In this document: positions 1-9,555 of the stretch, one piece after another | Layout of the letters: each line of letters begins with the position of its first letter | How positions within the stretch are numbered: position 1 is the first letter of the stretch | Assembly: GCF_001643775.1 (NCBI RefSeq) | Contig: NZ_CP011402.1 | Span: 372,001 to 436,000 of the forward strand | Source: Denitrobacterium detoxificans | GTDB lineage: Bacteria > Actinomycetota > Coriobacteriia > Coriobacteriales > Eggerthellaceae | Reading direction: 5' to 3' | Length of the DNA stretch: 64,000 bases | Translations under genes and position numbers: made by a program | The notes under the pieces: generated by a model | Database searches by the model: none | What the model was told of the DNA's origin: nothing | What the model saw: only the letters and a program-made list of their open reading frames with translations

Positions 1-776
1 CTGCCAACGAGGCGCTGGAAAGCCTGTGCCTTCATGTGGGCGCGCCGCTTTCCGAGGGGCGCATCTTCACGGCGCATACGCAAGACGACCGAGTCGAGAA
101 CTTCTATATGCGCTCCATCGTGGGAACGGGCCCGGGCGGGTTCCGCTCCATGCGCTATCGCAACGGCTCCATCGTGCGCCCCTGCCTCGACGTTTCGCGC
201 GACGATCTGCGTGCCTACCTGGGCATGCGTGAGCTCGATTCCGCCGAGGACGAAAGCGTCGTCCTGGTGCGCGACCCTCAGGGCAACCTGTGGCGCGAAG
301 ATGCCACCAACGCGCACACCGATCGTTTTCGTGCGTACGTGCGCCACAAGATCGTGCCCGTTGCCAAGGAGCGCAACCCGCGTCTGCTCGACACGCTGTG
401 CCGCTCCATGAACCTCATTGCCGACGAGGACGACATGCTCGAAGGCATGGCGCTCGACGTGCAGAATCGTTTCGTTTCCTGGCTCAGCGAATCGTCCGAG
501 CCGCGTTATTCCGAAGGCTGCCTTCTGGGGCCCGGTATGGCGATTCAGCCGAAACCCCTGGTAAGGCGTTGCATTACAAACGTCCTGCAGCTTATGCTGG
601 GCGACGAGGTCCGCGTGGAATCCACCTCCGTTCAGGCGGTGTGCCAGGCGTATGATGGCCAGGCCCCGGTGTCGGGGTATACCGCCAACATACAGGGTGA
701 CCTCGCCGTTTCCGCAAACAAGCGGGGTGTACGCATCGAGCCAATGAGCGCGTTTCGCGCGCGCAGGAAGAGGTAG
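1..776 (+). CDS. tilS: tRNA(Ile)-lysidine synthase TilS, C-terminal part (5' truncated by window)
   Basis: The reading frame is open from base 3 with no start in view, so the N-terminal PP-loop ATPase motif lies before the window. What remains is about 258 residues. Near its start it shows the TilS signature region (AHTQDDRVENF followed by RSIVGTGPGG), which in the family follows the PP-loop and contacts ATP and tRNA; the rest matches the helical C-terminal part. TilS ligates lysine to cytidine 34 of tRNA-Ile2 (CAU) so that it reads AUA. The context supports the call: maf starts 3 bases after the stop and hpt and ftsH follow, the usual tilS-hpt-ftsH order of Actinobacteria. The alternative, another N-type ATP pyrophosphatase, is unlikely in this context. 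Confidence 0.85.
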   Translation, partial: ANEALESLCLHVGAPLSEGRIFTAHTQDDRVENFYMRSIVGTGPGGFRSMRYRNGSIVRPCLDVSRDDLRAYLGMRELDSAEDESVVLVRDPQGNLWREDATNAHTDRFRAYVRHKIVPVAKERNPRLLDTLCRSMNLIADEDDMLEGMALDVQNRFVSWLSESSEPRYSEGCLLGPGMAIQPKPLVRRCITNVLQLMLGDEVRVESTSVQAVCQAYDGQAPVSGYTANIQGDLAVSANKRGVRIEPMSAFRARRKR

Positions 777-778
777 TA

Positions 779-1393
779 GTGGAAATCGTTCTTGCTTCGG
801 GAAGTCCTCGTCGTCGCGAGATCCTGAAGAGGGCGGGCGTAACGTTTCGCGTAATCCCCAGCGAGGCCACCGAAGAGCTTACCGAATCCGAGCTCGCCGA
901 CCCGTCGAAGGCGGCTCGTACGCTTGCCGACCGCAAGGCCGGTTCCGTGGTTCAGTTGCTTCTGGCGGTCCCGCGTCCGCTCAACCAGCCCGTGGCCGTC
1001 ATTGGCGCCGATACCATGGTCGTGAAGGACGGACGCATCTTTGGTAAGCCCCGCTCGCTTGAAGAGGGCACCCACATGCTGCAGCAGCTTCAGGGTGCAA
1101 CGCACCAGGTCATTACGGGCGTTTCCGTATGGATGCTCAGCCCCGACGAAGAGGGCCACGTGTCCATTGCGCGCCGTGCGTTCTCCGAGACCAGCGAAGT
1201 CACGTTCAAGCCGCTCTCCAGCCAGGAAATCGCCGATTATCTGGCTTGCGGCGAAAGCTTCGACAAGGCGGGCGCCTACGCCATCCAAGGCGAGGGGGCC
1301 AAGCTCGTTGCCGGCTACGAAGGCGATTACGACAACATCGTGGGGCTTCCAGTTTCCACGTTGCTGCACCTTGTTCCCGCGCTTGCCGAATAG
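779..1393 (+). CDS. maf: Maf family nucleoside triphosphate pyrophosphatase
   Basis: A 204-residue protein starting at GTG. It opens with the Maf signature SGSPRRREIL (residues 7-16) and carries GADTMV near residue 77 and a C-terminal GDYDNIVGLP, all typical of Maf house-cleaning pyrophosphatases, which hydrolyse dTTP/UTP or modified nucleotides to monophosphates in the cytoplasm. Length is normal for the family. It starts 3 bases after tilS stops, so the two are probably cotranscribed and translationally coupled. The insertion of maf between tilS and hpt differs from the commonest actinobacterial order. Which subfamily substrate (dTTP/UTP versus m7GTP) applies cannot be read from the sequence with certainty. 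Confidence 0.9.
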   Translation: MEIVLASGSPRRREILKRAGVTFRVIPSEATEELTESELADPSKAARTLADRKAGSVVQLLLAVPRPLNQPVAVIGADTMVVKDGRIFGKPRSLEEGTHMLQQLQGATHQVITGVSVWMLSPDEEGHVSIARRAFSETSEVTFKPLSSQEIADYLACGESFDKAGAYAIQGEGAKLVAGYEGDYDNIVGLPVSTLLHLVPALAE

Positions 1394-1494
1394 CGTTTAG
1401 CCGCAGGTCCGCTACGTGGCGTGTCCAGCGTGTAAATAACGTGCTCAATAGCGTGCCGTTACCTGTTTGTCGAGTTAGGGACTGGGGGGATTTG

Positions 1495-1517
1495 CTACAC
1501 TCAGAAACCGAGTGTAG
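1495..1517 (+). terminator. Hairpin between maf and hpt
   Basis: Perfect 8-bp stem (CTACACTC / GAGTGTAG) with a 7-base loop, followed by only three T residues. It could end tilS-maf transcription or lie in the hpt leader; the weak U-tract makes termination uncertain. Confidence 0.35.
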
Positions 1518-1564
1518 TTTGTGGCGCCGTGCGCTTCTGCTCATGGCGTAATCAGGAAGAGGTA

Positions 1565-2125
1565 ATGGCTTTGTCGTTCCAGGATATCCATGAAGATGTA
1601 GACCGCATTCTGTTCACGGAAGAAGATCTGCACAATCGAATTTGCGAGATGGGTCGCCAGATTACCGCCGACCACGAAGGCGAGAGCCTGCTTGTCATTT
1701 CGGTGCTGCGTGGCGCCGCCATTTTCATGGCCGATCTGGTTCGCGAAATCGAGCTTCCCCTCGAAATGGATTACATGGCCATTTCCAGCTACGGTAACGG
1801 CGTGAAGAGCTCCGGTATCGTGCGCATCCTGAAGGATCTTACCTCCTCGGTGGAAGGCCGTCACGTGCTCATCGCCGAAGACATCCTCGATAGCGGCCTT
1901 ACGCTCAGCTACCTTATCCGTAACCTGCAGGCGCGCAACCCAGCCTCCATCGAGGTTGCCACGTTGCTGCGCAAGAAGACGCTCCAGCAGGCGAAGATCG
2001 ACTGCCGTTATGTGGGCTTCGAATGCCCCGACGAGTTTATCGTCGGCTACGGTCTCGACTACGCCGAACGCTATCGCAACCTGCCTTACATCGGCGTTCT
2101 GAAGAAGAGCGTTTACGAGAAATAG
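1565..2125 (+). CDS. hpt: Hypoxanthine(-guanine) phosphoribosyltransferase
   Basis: A 186-residue type I phosphoribosyltransferase that salvages hypoxanthine and guanine to IMP and GMP using PRPP. The PRPP-binding loop is clear at residues about 101-112 (VLIAEDILDSGLTL), preceded by the SVLRGA motif and followed by ECPDEFIVGYGLDY, characteristic of HPRT rather than APRT. The ATG at 1565 is chosen because a strong Shine-Dalgarno (AGGAAGAGG) lies just upstream; an in-frame ATG at 1529 has no such site. Position directly upstream of ftsH is a conserved synteny in Gram-positive bacteria. It complements the de novo purine genes purC, purA, purD and purE elsewhere in this window. Confidence 0.93.
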   Translation: MALSFQDIHEDVDRILFTEEDLHNRICEMGRQITADHEGESLLVISVLRGAAIFMADLVREIELPLEMDYMAISSYGNGVKSSGIVRILKDLTSSVEGRHVLIAEDILDSGLTLSYLIRNLQARNPASIEVATLLRKKTLQQAKIDCRYVGFECPDEFIVGYGLDYAERYRNLPYIGVLKKSVYEK

Positions 2126-2164
2126 CCCGAACTTCCATTCGGACAGCAAGGAAGTACATACCAC

Positions 2165-4372
2165 ATGCCAGATCAGAAACCGCCTATTAAGCCCAGTTCC
2201 AGGACGACCGTCGTCTGGACGATCCTCATGGTTCTCATTTTCCTGTTCCTGGGTTCGCAGCTCACGGGTATTGGTCATCAGGCGGAAACGCGCCAGACCG
2301 ACACCCTGAAGACGAGTGAGTTCATCGCCGCCGTGAACGAGGGCCGCGTGCAAGACGTCACGTTCGATGCAGGGTCCGACACCGTTTCCGGCACGTACTA
2401 TCCCGCGGCAACTGCGGGTGGCACCACCAGCGAAGCGTACAACACGGCTTTCCAGGCGCTTTCCTCGGCTCTGGGTACGCTGCACACCAACGACGAGTCT
2501 TCCATTTCCAACACGGTCGAAACCAACGCGCTCGACGTGCAGAATCTGGGCACGGAGCGCAATTACACGGCAACGTGGGTGGGCCAGGATTCGCTGGGCG
2601 AGCTCATGGCCGCCCATCCCAACATCAGCTACCAGGTTACGCTGCCTTCCGGCCTGCTTTCCGGCCTGCTGTCGTATCTGCCCATGATTCTCATCGCCGT
2701 CTTCTTCGTTTGGATGTTCTACCAGATGAACAAGGCGAATAGCTCTCAGATGTCCTTCGGCAAGACGAAGGCGAAGATGGCTTCCGAAGAGCGCCCCGAC
2801 GTGAAGTTCGACGACGTTGCTGGCGTCGACGAGGCCGTCGAGGAGATGCAGGAAATCCGCGACTTCCTGGCCAACCCGAAGAAGTACCAGGACATTGGCG
2901 CGAAGATTCCCCGTGGTTGCCTGCTGGTGGGTCCTCCGGGTACCGGTAAGACGCTGCTTGCACGTGCTGTTGCCGGTGAGGCGGGCGTTCCCTTCTTCAG
3001 CATTTCGGGTTCCGACTTCGTGGAAATGTTCGTGGGCGTGGGCGCAAGCCGCGTGCGCGACCTGTTCAAGCAGGCCAAGGAAGCTGCTCCCGCCATCGTG
3101 TTCATCGACGAGATCGACGCCGTGGGTCGCCAGCGTGGCACGGGCCTGGGCGGCGGTCATGACGAGCGCGAGCAGACGCTCAATCAGCTGCTCGTGGAAA
3201 TGGACGGCTTCGAGGCCAACGACTCCGTGGTCCTCATCGCGGCCACCAACCGTTCCGACGTACTCGACCCGGCCCTGCTGCGTCCCGGCCGCTTCGACCG
3301 CCAGATCGTGGTTGACGTGCCCGACGTGCGTGGCCGCGAGAAGATTCTGAACGTTCATGCGAAGGGCAAGCCTATCGCGCAGGACGTCGACCTGCCCAAG
3401 ATCGCCAAGCTCACGCCTGGCTTCACGGGTGCCGACCTGGCAAACCTTCTGAACGAGAGTGCCCTTCTTACCGCTCGTCGCAACAAGAAGGTCATTTCCA
3501 TGGAAGAAGTTCAGGACAGCATGGAACGCGTCATCGCCGGCCCCGAACGCAAGGGTCGCGTGATGGACGACCAGACGAAGATGACCATCGCCTTCCACGA
3601 GAGCGGTCATGCCCTGGTAGGCCATACGCTTCCGCTGGCCGATCCGGTGCACAAGATCAGCATTGTCAGCCGCGGTCGCGCCCTGGGCTACACTCTGTCC
3701 ATTCCCAAGGAAGACAAGGTGCTGAACAGCCGCAACGAGATGATGCAGGAACTGGCCGTGCTTCTGGGCGGTCGCGTCGCCGAGGAAATCTTCTGCGACG
3801 ACATCACCACGGGCGCCAGCAACGACCTCGAGCGCGCTACCAAGATGGCTCGCCAGATGGTCACGCAGTACGGCATGAGCGCCGAGCTGGGTACGCAGAT
3901 CTTCGGCCAGCCGAACCACGAGGTGTTCCTGGGTCGCGATTATGGCAACACGCAGGACTACTCCGAGGAAACGGCTCGTCGCATCGACGACGAAGTCGCA
4001 CGTCTCATGAAGCATGCGCACGATACCGCCTACGAGATTCTCTCCAGCCACAAGGAGCAGATGAACCTCATGGCATCCGTGCTGCTCGAGCGCGAGACGA
4101 TCGACGGCGAAGCCTGCCAGGCGCTGCTCGACAACGAGTGGAGCGCTTACCTAGAGCACGAGCAGAGCGAAGCCGGCAAGGCCGAACGCGAGCGCGCGGC
4201 TACCACGGTCGTTGCGCCCGAAGAGGCTCCCGCTCCCGTTGCCACGCAGACGCAGACCCCGCAGCCTCCCGCCCAGCCGGGTTCGGGCGCTCCGGGCGTG
4301 CCGTATGCGCCGAAGCCCCAGCATCCGCATGCGGGCGAGGGTTCCGATTCGCCCTCTTCCAACAATCAGTAG
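2165..4372 (+). CDS. ftsH: ATP-dependent zinc metalloprotease FtsH
   Basis: A 735-residue membrane-anchored AAA+ protease that degrades unassembled or damaged membrane proteins and regulators. In order: an N-terminal transmembrane helix (about 15-35), an extracytoplasmic domain, a second helix (about 165-190), an AAA module with Walker A GPPGTGKT (about 257-264), Walker B VFIDEID (about 312-318) and arginine-finger RPGRFDRQ (about 374), then the zinc protease motif HESGH (about 478-482). The last 60 residues are an Ala/Pro/Gln-rich tail of low complexity. Length is slightly above the usual 610-700 because of that tail. Start ATG follows GGAAG. It lies 39 bases after hpt and 24 bases before the folate gene, suggesting one operon. 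Confidence 0.97.
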   Translation: MPDQKPPIKPSSRTTVVWTILMVLIFLFLGSQLTGIGHQAETRQTDTLKTSEFIAAVNEGRVQDVTFDAGSDTVSGTYYPAATAGGTTSEAYNTAFQALSSALGTLHTNDESSISNTVETNALDVQNLGTERNYTATWVGQDSLGELMAAHPNISYQVTLPSGLLSGLLSYLPMILIAVFFVWMFYQMNKANSSQMSFGKTKAKMASEERPDVKFDDVAGVDEAVEEMQEIRDFLANPKKYQDIGAKIPRGCLLVGPPGTGKTLLARAVAGEAGVPFFSISGSDFVEMFVGVGASRVRDLFKQAKEAAPAIVFIDEIDAVGRQRGTGLGGGHDEREQTLNQLLVEMDGFEANDSVVLIAATNRSDVLDPALLRPGRFDRQIVVDVPDVRGREKILNVHAKGKPIAQDVDLPKIAKLTPGFTGADLANLLNESALLTARRNKKVISMEEVQDSMERVIAGPERKGRVMDDQTKMTIAFHESGHALVGHTLPLADPVHKISIVSRGRALGYTLSIPKEDKVLNSRNEMMQELAVLLGGRVAEEIFCDDITTGASNDLERATKMARQMVTQYGMSAELGTQIFGQPNHEVFLGRDYGNTQDYSEETARRIDDEVARLMKHAHDTAYEILSSHKEQMNLMASVLLERETIDGEACQALLDNEWSAYLEHEQSEAGKAERERAATTVVAPEEAPAPVATQTQTPQPPAQPGSGAPGVPYAPKPQHPHAGEGSDSPSSNNQ

Positions 4373-4396
4373 TTCTTTTTCAAGTGAGGTACGCCT

Positions 4397-5707
4397 GTGA
4401 TTTGGCGTTGTGGTTCTTTTAGCTTCGATTCCAGGATGCCCGTCGTCATGGGCATCCTGAATGTCACTCCTGATTCCTTTTCCGATGGTGGTTCGTATGC
4501 CAATGCGGAAGAGGCCATTGCCGCCGGCCTGTCCATGAAGGAAGCCGGCGCGTTCATTATCGACGTGGGCGGCGAGTCCACGCGTCCCGGTTCCACGCCC
4601 GTGAGTCCGCAGGAAGAGCTCGATCGCGTTCTTCCCGTCGTGCGCGGCTTGGCTCGGCAGGGCGTGTGCGTAAGCGTCGACACACGCCACGCGTCCGTTG
4701 CGCGTGCTTGCGTGGAAGCGGGCGCTGCCATTATCAACGACATCTCGGGCTTCAGCTCTTCCGACATGGTGCGCGTGGCCCAGGAATGCGAAGCGGGCCT
4801 CATTGTCATGCACATGCAGGGCGAACCGGCTACCATGCAGCAGTTTACGCAGTACGATGACGTGGTTGCCGAAGTGCGCGACTATCTTGAACAGCGCTGC
4901 CGCATGCTCGAAGAGGAGGGTATTGCGCGCGATCGCATTGCCATCGATCCCGGTCCGGGCTTCAGCAAGACGCCCAAGCAGACCATCGAACTCATGCGCA
5001 ACCTCCACGAGTTCGTGCGCACGGGGTATCCCGTCGTGGCTGCCCCCTCGCGTAAGAGCTACATTGGCTACGCCTACGGCATCGAGGATCCGCGCGACCG
5101 CGACGAAGCGAGCGTCGAGGAAGCCCTCATGGCCTGCGAACTGGGCGCAAGCGTTGTTCGCATGCACAACGTGCCCCTTACCGTGGAAAAGCTGGCGGCC
5201 ATTCGACCCTACGTTTTGCTGGGACTGGGCTGCAACGTGGCGCTCGTGGGCGAGCGCGGCCAGGAACAGGAAGCTAAGATTGCTCAGCTCAATCAGGCGA
5301 TTTCGTCTATCTGCATGATGCCCGACACCCAGATGATCGACTGCTCTAGCTTCTACGCCAGCGAGCCTGCGTATCTGGAAGACCAGGATGCATTCGTGAA
5401 CGCGGTCGTTCTGCTGCGCACGGGTTTGGCGCCGCGTGATCTGCTGCAGTATTTGCATGCCGTGGAGGATAGCCTGGGTCGCGTGCGCACCGTGAAGAAC
5501 GGTCCGCGTACGTGCGACATCGACATTCTGGATTATCAGCTTTACGTGTCCGACGACGAGCAGCTTACGCTGCCGCATCCGTTGCTCACCGAGCGCGATT
5601 TCGTGGTGAAGCCGCTCCTCGAGCTGCTGCCACGTCATATTCTTTCCGATGGCACGCCCGTTACGCTCGACACGGTAACCGTGGGCGCCGCGCAGAAGAT
5701 TCGCTAG
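4397..5707 (+). CDS. folP/folK: Fused dihydropteroate synthase / HPPK (FolP-FolK)
   Basis: A 436-residue bifunctional protein. Residues about 14-260 are dihydropteroate synthase (GILNVTPDSFSDGG at about 19-32, GGESTRPGS, and the KS motif APSRKSY), which joins p-aminobenzoate to the pterin diphosphate. Residues about 270-430 are 6-hydroxymethyl-dihydropterin pyrophosphokinase (LGLGCN entry and GPRTCDIDILDY near 368), which makes that substrate. Fusing the two consecutive enzymes could channel the intermediate. No folB (aldolase) is found between them or elsewhere in the window; folE is present 27 kb away. The start is GTG with AAGTGAGG upstream. The frame is continuous across both domains, so this is a genuine fusion and not an annotation join. 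Confidence 0.93.
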   Translation: MIWRCGSFSFDSRMPVVMGILNVTPDSFSDGGSYANAEEAIAAGLSMKEAGAFIIDVGGESTRPGSTPVSPQEELDRVLPVVRGLARQGVCVSVDTRHASVARACVEAGAAIINDISGFSSSDMVRVAQECEAGLIVMHMQGEPATMQQFTQYDDVVAEVRDYLEQRCRMLEEEGIARDRIAIDPGPGFSKTPKQTIELMRNLHEFVRTGYPVVAAPSRKSYIGYAYGIEDPRDRDEASVEEALMACELGASVVRMHNVPLTVEKLAAIRPYVLLGLGCNVALVGERGQEQEAKIAQLNQAISSICMMPDTQMIDCSSFYASEPAYLEDQDAFVNAVVLLRTGLAPRDLLQYLHAVEDSLGRVRTVKNGPRTCDIDILDYQLYVSDDEQLTLPHPLLTERDFVVKPLLELLPRHILSDGTPVTLDTVTVGAAQKIR

Positions 5708-5738
5708 TCGCGTATTTCATCTGAATAGAGGAAACAAG

Positions 5739-5769
5739 AAGCGCAGGGGAGGCCTTCGCCCCTGCGCTT
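5739..5769 (+). terminator. Hairpin after folP/folK
   Basis: Perfect 11-bp inverted repeat (AAGCGCAGGGG and its complement) around a 9-base loop, 31 bases after the folP/folK stop. No T-tract follows, so it may be a Rho-type or weak terminator. The remaining intergenic DNA up to 5989 is AT-richer and probably holds the promoter of the exporter gene. Confidence 0.5.
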
Positions 5770-5989
5770 CAGTAACCCAGTGTGACGTTGCGGTTTTTGG
5801 GGAGGATTTGGAACGTCGCATAGGCTGGGCTTCCATAACTCTAAACCCAAGCGTATATTATACACAAAATGGCACCTCATGTATAGCATTACATTGCGGC
5901 TATGCGTCTATTGTGCGCGTTCTCGCAAGCTTGGCTAAACGGAGTAAGCTAGGTGAGCATTACACAACGATAAGTAAGATAGGGGTATT

Positions 5990-7495
5990 GTGGCGGAAGA
6001 ACGAAACGATCTGTTTGACTCGGCGTCGAGCACGGGAGCGCCCGTAGGGCAGGATCCGAAGAATCCGGGGCGTGACGACAAGGTCAATCGCATGGGAAGC
6101 GCCAGCATTCCGCGCTTGATCACCGAGTTTGCCATCCCTAGCATCATCGGCATGGTGGTGAACGGGGCGTATAACATCATCGATTCGATCTTCCTGGGTA
6201 GCGCAATGCACGAAACGGGCCAGGCCGCGGTTACCGCCGCCGTGCCCATCATGATCGTCTTCATGGCCATTTCCATGCTCATCGGCAATGGCGGCAATGC
6301 ACTTGCCGCGCTTCGCATGGGCGAGGGCGATCGTCAGGGCGCCGAGCGCAGCCTGGGCAACACCGTCACGCTCTCCCTTATCGTGAGCGCAATCGTTGCC
6401 TTGCTCGCGTTTGTCCCGCCGTGCATCAACGGCCTGCTCTCCATTTCGGGCACTACGACCGAGGTGTGGGAGTATTCCAAGACGTTCATCCAGATCATTT
6501 CGCTGGGCTTCTTCCTGCAGTGCATCGGCATGGGCGTGAACAACTTCATTCGTACGTCGGGCAATCCCAATCGCGCACTGGGCACCATGATTATCGGCGC
6601 CGTAGTGTGCGTCATCTTCAACTACCTGTTCGTTATCGTGCTGGGCTGGGGCATTGCCGGTAGCGCATGCGCCACGCTTGCGGGCCAGGCGGCAAGCTGC
6701 GTAAGCGTGCTCTGGTTCTTTATCTTCACCAAGAACGTCCCCATGAAGCTGCACAAGCGCTTCATGAAGCTCGAGCGCCGCACGGTTCGCCTGATCCTGT
6801 CGCTGGGCTTTGCCAGCTTTGCCATTCAGGCTGCTGCTGCCGTGGTCAACTTCGTGCTGAACAACCTGCTGGTGAAGTATGGCGCGCAGAGCGCTCTGGG
6901 GCAGGACGCGGCGCTGGCCAGCATCGGCGTGGTAAGCCGCGTGGCCATGTTCACAATCTTCCCGCTCATTGGCGTGGCCGTCGCGCTGCAGCCGCTGCTG
7001 GGTTACAACTACGGTGCTCACCTGTTCAAGCGCGTGCGCACCACGTTGTTCCAGGGCATGCTGGGTGGTACCGTTATCGCCGTTGCCATGTGGGCTGCCG
7101 TGCATCTGTGGCCCAACCAGATCGTGGGCGCATTCGGCTTGGAAGACCCCGAGCTCATCGAGTTCACCGTCTTCGCGCTGAAGGTGCAGCTCATCTTGCT
7201 GCCGTTCGTTGCGTTCCAGATCATTGGTTCCAACTACTTCCAGGCCACGGGCCAGCCCGTGAAGAGCGCGTTCCTCTCGCTCACGCGTCAGGTGCTGTTC
7301 CTCATTCCGCTGTACATTCTGCTGCCCGAGCTGCTCCCGCAGATCATGCCGCAGTATTCTGGCCTTGACGCCCTGTACTTCGCGGTGCCCATGGCCGACT
7401 TCCTGGCCATCTTCACCACGGTAATTTTCATGCTTGTCGAGCTCAGGCGCATGAAGCGCTTGGAGTCGGGCGAGCTCGAAGCTGCCGCCTTCTAA
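5990..7495 (+). CDS. MATE family efflux transporter
   Basis: A 501-residue polytopic membrane protein with about 12 predicted helices in two homologous halves, as in the MATE family (MepA/NorM-like Na+ or H+ coupled multidrug exporters). Recognisable family segments are the N-terminal FAIPSIIGMVVNGAYNIIDSIFLG and, in the second half, QPLLGYNYGA. The first 45 residues are hydrophilic. The start is GTG with AGGGG a few bases upstream. A 282-base gap with a hairpin separates it from folP/folK, so it likely has its own promoter. An MFS exporter follows 25 bases downstream in the same direction, making a two-gene exporter unit. The substrate cannot be inferred. Confidence 0.9.
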   Translation: MAEERNDLFDSASSTGAPVGQDPKNPGRDDKVNRMGSASIPRLITEFAIPSIIGMVVNGAYNIIDSIFLGSAMHETGQAAVTAAVPIMIVFMAISMLIGNGGNALAALRMGEGDRQGAERSLGNTVTLSLIVSAIVALLAFVPPCINGLLSISGTTTEVWEYSKTFIQIISLGFFLQCIGMGVNNFIRTSGNPNRALGTMIIGAVVCVIFNYLFVIVLGWGIAGSACATLAGQAASCVSVLWFFIFTKNVPMKLHKRFMKLERRTVRLILSLGFASFAIQAAAAVVNFVLNNLLVKYGAQSALGQDAALASIGVVSRVAMFTIFPLIGVAVALQPLLGYNYGAHLFKRVRTTLFQGMLGGTVIAVAMWAAVHLWPNQIVGAFGLEDPELIEFTVFALKVQLILLPFVAFQIIGSNYFQATGQPVKSAFLSLTRQVLFLIPLYILLPELLPQIMPQYSGLDALYFAVPMADFLAIFTTVIFMLVELRRMKRLESGELEAAAF

Positions 7496-7520
7496 TCGAC
7501 GACGACAATAAGGATGCACC

Positions 7521-8885
7521 ATGAGAGCTGAGCGCAAGAACGGGTTTTCGTATTTTGCCTTGGCTCTTATGGTGCTTGGGTCTAGCTTGGGAGGCATGGC
7601 CCAAACGGGCATGAACACCGCGCTTCCCTCCGTGATGACCGACCTGGCCATCACCACCGATGTTGCTCAGTGGCTGGTGACCGTATTCCAGCTCATGCTG
7701 GGCATCGTTATGCCACTCGTGGCCTTTCTTTCGCGGCGATTCAGCACCAAGGCGTTGTTCGTTGCCAGCTCGCTGCTCTTTTCGCTTGGCAGCGTGGTAA
7801 TCGCTCTCGCTACGCTCTTCCCCGTAGTCTTTCTGGGGCGCGTCCTCCAAAGTATTGCCGTGGCCATCATGCTCACCATGGTGCAGGTGGTGGTCTTCAA
7901 GAAGTTCCCGCGCGAGCGCTGGGGCACCATCATGGGGTTCGTGGGGCTGGCCATGGGGTTCGCTCCCAACATTGGCCCCACCATCATGGGCGTGCTCATT
8001 CAGGCGTGGGATTGGCGCGCAGCCTTCTGGTGCTTCGCTGGCATTTCGGCGCTCATTGCACTCCTATCGTGCTTCGCCATGCATAAGAGCAGCACCCAAC
8101 ATGGCGCGTCGGGCTTGGATGCGCTCTCGCTCATTGCCTCCACGTTGGCATTCGGCGGCCTGCTCATGGGCGTCTCGAACATTTCCTCGTTCGGCATGGG
8201 GTGGCAGTGCATCGTTCCCTTGCTGGTAGGCGTCGCGTCGATGGTGTGGTTCGTGCATCGCGAGTCGAGGGTGTCGAATCCGCTGCTTTCTCTCGAGCCG
8301 TTCAAGAACCGCGATTTTACGCTGGGCACCATCATGACCTGCCTGCTCTTCAGTGCGTTCATTGGCGTTACGCTCGTGTTGCCCTTGGAGCTGCAGAGCG
8401 TGCATGGTCGTTCTGCGCTCGAAGCGGGCATGTCGCTGCTGCCCGGCACGGTTGCCGCGTTCATCATGAACCCGGTGTCGGGTATCCTCTACGACCGCAT
8501 TGGTGCGCGATGCGTAACGTGCGTGGGCTCTGCCCTGCTCGTGATTGGCACGCTGGGTATGTATGACCTGGGCAACATGGATTCTCTGGCGCTGGTTATG
8601 GCGTGGCAGGCAGTTCGGGCCTTTGGCATCAGTTCGCTTATTCAGCCGCTTACCACGTGGAGCGTGCGTAATTTGAGCGAGTCCATCGTCGCCGATGGCA
8701 CAAGCGTGAGCAATGCTGTGCGCCAGATTGCGGCTGCGTTTGGTACGAGCATCATGGTGCTGCTCATGGCCATTGGTGGCGAGGTGGGTTCCGTTACGGC
8801 ATTCGGCGTGAATTGCGCTATCTATTTCTCGCTAGCCTGTTCGCTCATTCTGATGGTGATGTCTTTCGCCCTGGTGAGGAAATAG
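7521..8885 (+). CDS. MFS drug:H+ antiporter, DHA2 (EmrB/QacA-like)
   Basis: A 454-residue major facilitator with about 14 hydrophobic segments, the topology of the DHA2 drug:proton antiporters. The N-terminal region TALPSVMTDLAITTDVAQWLVT is the typical helix 1-2 entry of that family, and GRVLQSIAVAIM precedes the conserved helix 4-5 region. The ATG is 25 bases after the MATE gene stop, so both exporters are probably on one transcript. No regulator gene sits beside them. Export of a xenobiotic or a metabolite is the expected role; no specific substrate is supported. Confidence 0.88.
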   Translation: MRAERKNGFSYFALALMVLGSSLGGMAQTGMNTALPSVMTDLAITTDVAQWLVTVFQLMLGIVMPLVAFLSRRFSTKALFVASSLLFSLGSVVIALATLFPVVFLGRVLQSIAVAIMLTMVQVVVFKKFPRERWGTIMGFVGLAMGFAPNIGPTIMGVLIQAWDWRAAFWCFAGISALIALLSCFAMHKSSTQHGASGLDALSLIASTLAFGGLLMGVSNISSFGMGWQCIVPLLVGVASMVWFVHRESRVSNPLLSLEPFKNRDFTLGTIMTCLLFSAFIGVTLVLPLELQSVHGRSALEAGMSLLPGTVAAFIMNPVSGILYDRIGARCVTCVGSALLVIGTLGMYDLGNMDSLALVMAWQAVRAFGISSLIQPLTTWSVRNLSESIVADGTSVSNAVRQIAAAFGTSIMVLLMAIGGEVGSVTAFGVNCAIYFSLACSLILMVMSFALVRK

Positions 8886-8893
8886 TTTGACGA

Positions 8894-8925
8894 TTGTAAA
8901 CCTATAACGAAAAACAGGTTTACAA
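8894..8925 (+). promoter_or_regulatory. BirA operator upstream of bioY
   Basis: Perfect inverted repeat TTGTAAACC-N14-GGTTTACAA, the well-known half-sites and spacing of biotin-repressor (BirA) operators. It lies 58 bases before the bioY start and just after the MFS gene stop, so biotin-loaded BirA should repress bioY. A second, shorter palindrome (TTCACT-N7-AGTGAA, 8932-8950) follows. Confidence 0.88.
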
Positions 8926-8982
8926 TACCGCTTCACTCTACTAAAGTGAACCGCGTTCGCTAATAGAGAGGAAGAAGAGAAC

Positions 8983-9555
8983 ATGCAAACTCGTTCATCG
9001 GCCGTATCACGTACGCGTTCCATTGCGTTTGTCGGGCTGTCGGTTGCCCTGCTGACGGTATCCGCGTGGATTACCGTTCCGCTCGGCCCCGTACCGTTCA
9101 CCATGCAGACGTTCGTCATCGTTTTTCTGCTGCTTGCGCTGAAGCCGAGCGAGAGTCTTTCGGCTATTGCCGCATACTTGGTGCTGGGTGGTATCGGCCT
9201 GCCCCTGTTTTCGGGGATGAAGGGTGGCATGGCCGCACTGCTTGGCCCTACGGGCGGCTTTCTTTGGAGCTTCTTCGTTGCTGCCGCTGTGGCTATCGTG
9301 TTTTTGCGCGTGACGGGCAAGCGCTCCATCGTGTTCGAATACGTTGCCGCGGCAATTTACCTGGTAATTAGCTACGCGATGGGCTGGTTCTGGCTCATGA
9401 CGTCTACGGGCATGACGCCCGAGGCTGCGTTCGTAGGCGCCGTCGCACCGTTCATCGTTATCGACATCATCAAGATCGTGCTTGCCGTTCCCGCTGCGCA
9501 TGCCGTGCGCAAGGCTGTTACCGACAAGGTGAAGCCCCAGGTTCAGGCTGCATAG
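8983..9555 (+). CDS. bioY: Biotin transporter substrate-binding subunit BioY
   Basis: A 190-residue integral membrane protein with about six helices; the BioY hallmarks TVPLGPVPFTMQTFVI-like region (residues 29-45) and GGIGLPLFSG are visible. BioY is the S component for high-affinity biotin uptake, acting alone or with the ECF EcfAA'T module, none of which is encoded here. Start ATG follows GAGGAAGAAG. The perfect BirA operator immediately upstream independently supports the assignment and predicts biotin repression. No biotin synthesis gene is in the window. Transcription probably ends at the hairpin at 9680-9718. Confidence 0.95.
   Translation: MQTRSSAVSRTRSIAFVGLSVALLTVSAWITVPLGPVPFTMQTFVIVFLLLALKPSESLSAIAAYLVLGGIGLPLFSGMKGGMAALLGPTGGFLWSFFVAAAVAIVFLRVTGKRSIVFEYVAAAIYLVISYAMGWFWLMTSTGMTPEAAFVGAVAPFIVIDIIKIVLAVPAAHAVRKAVTDKVKPQVQAA

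Noticed and set aside
1541-4051. 836-codon open frame on the minus strand across hpt and ftsH
   Set aside because: It is antisense to two certain genes; its length follows from their codon bias, and the translation has no recognisable domain.
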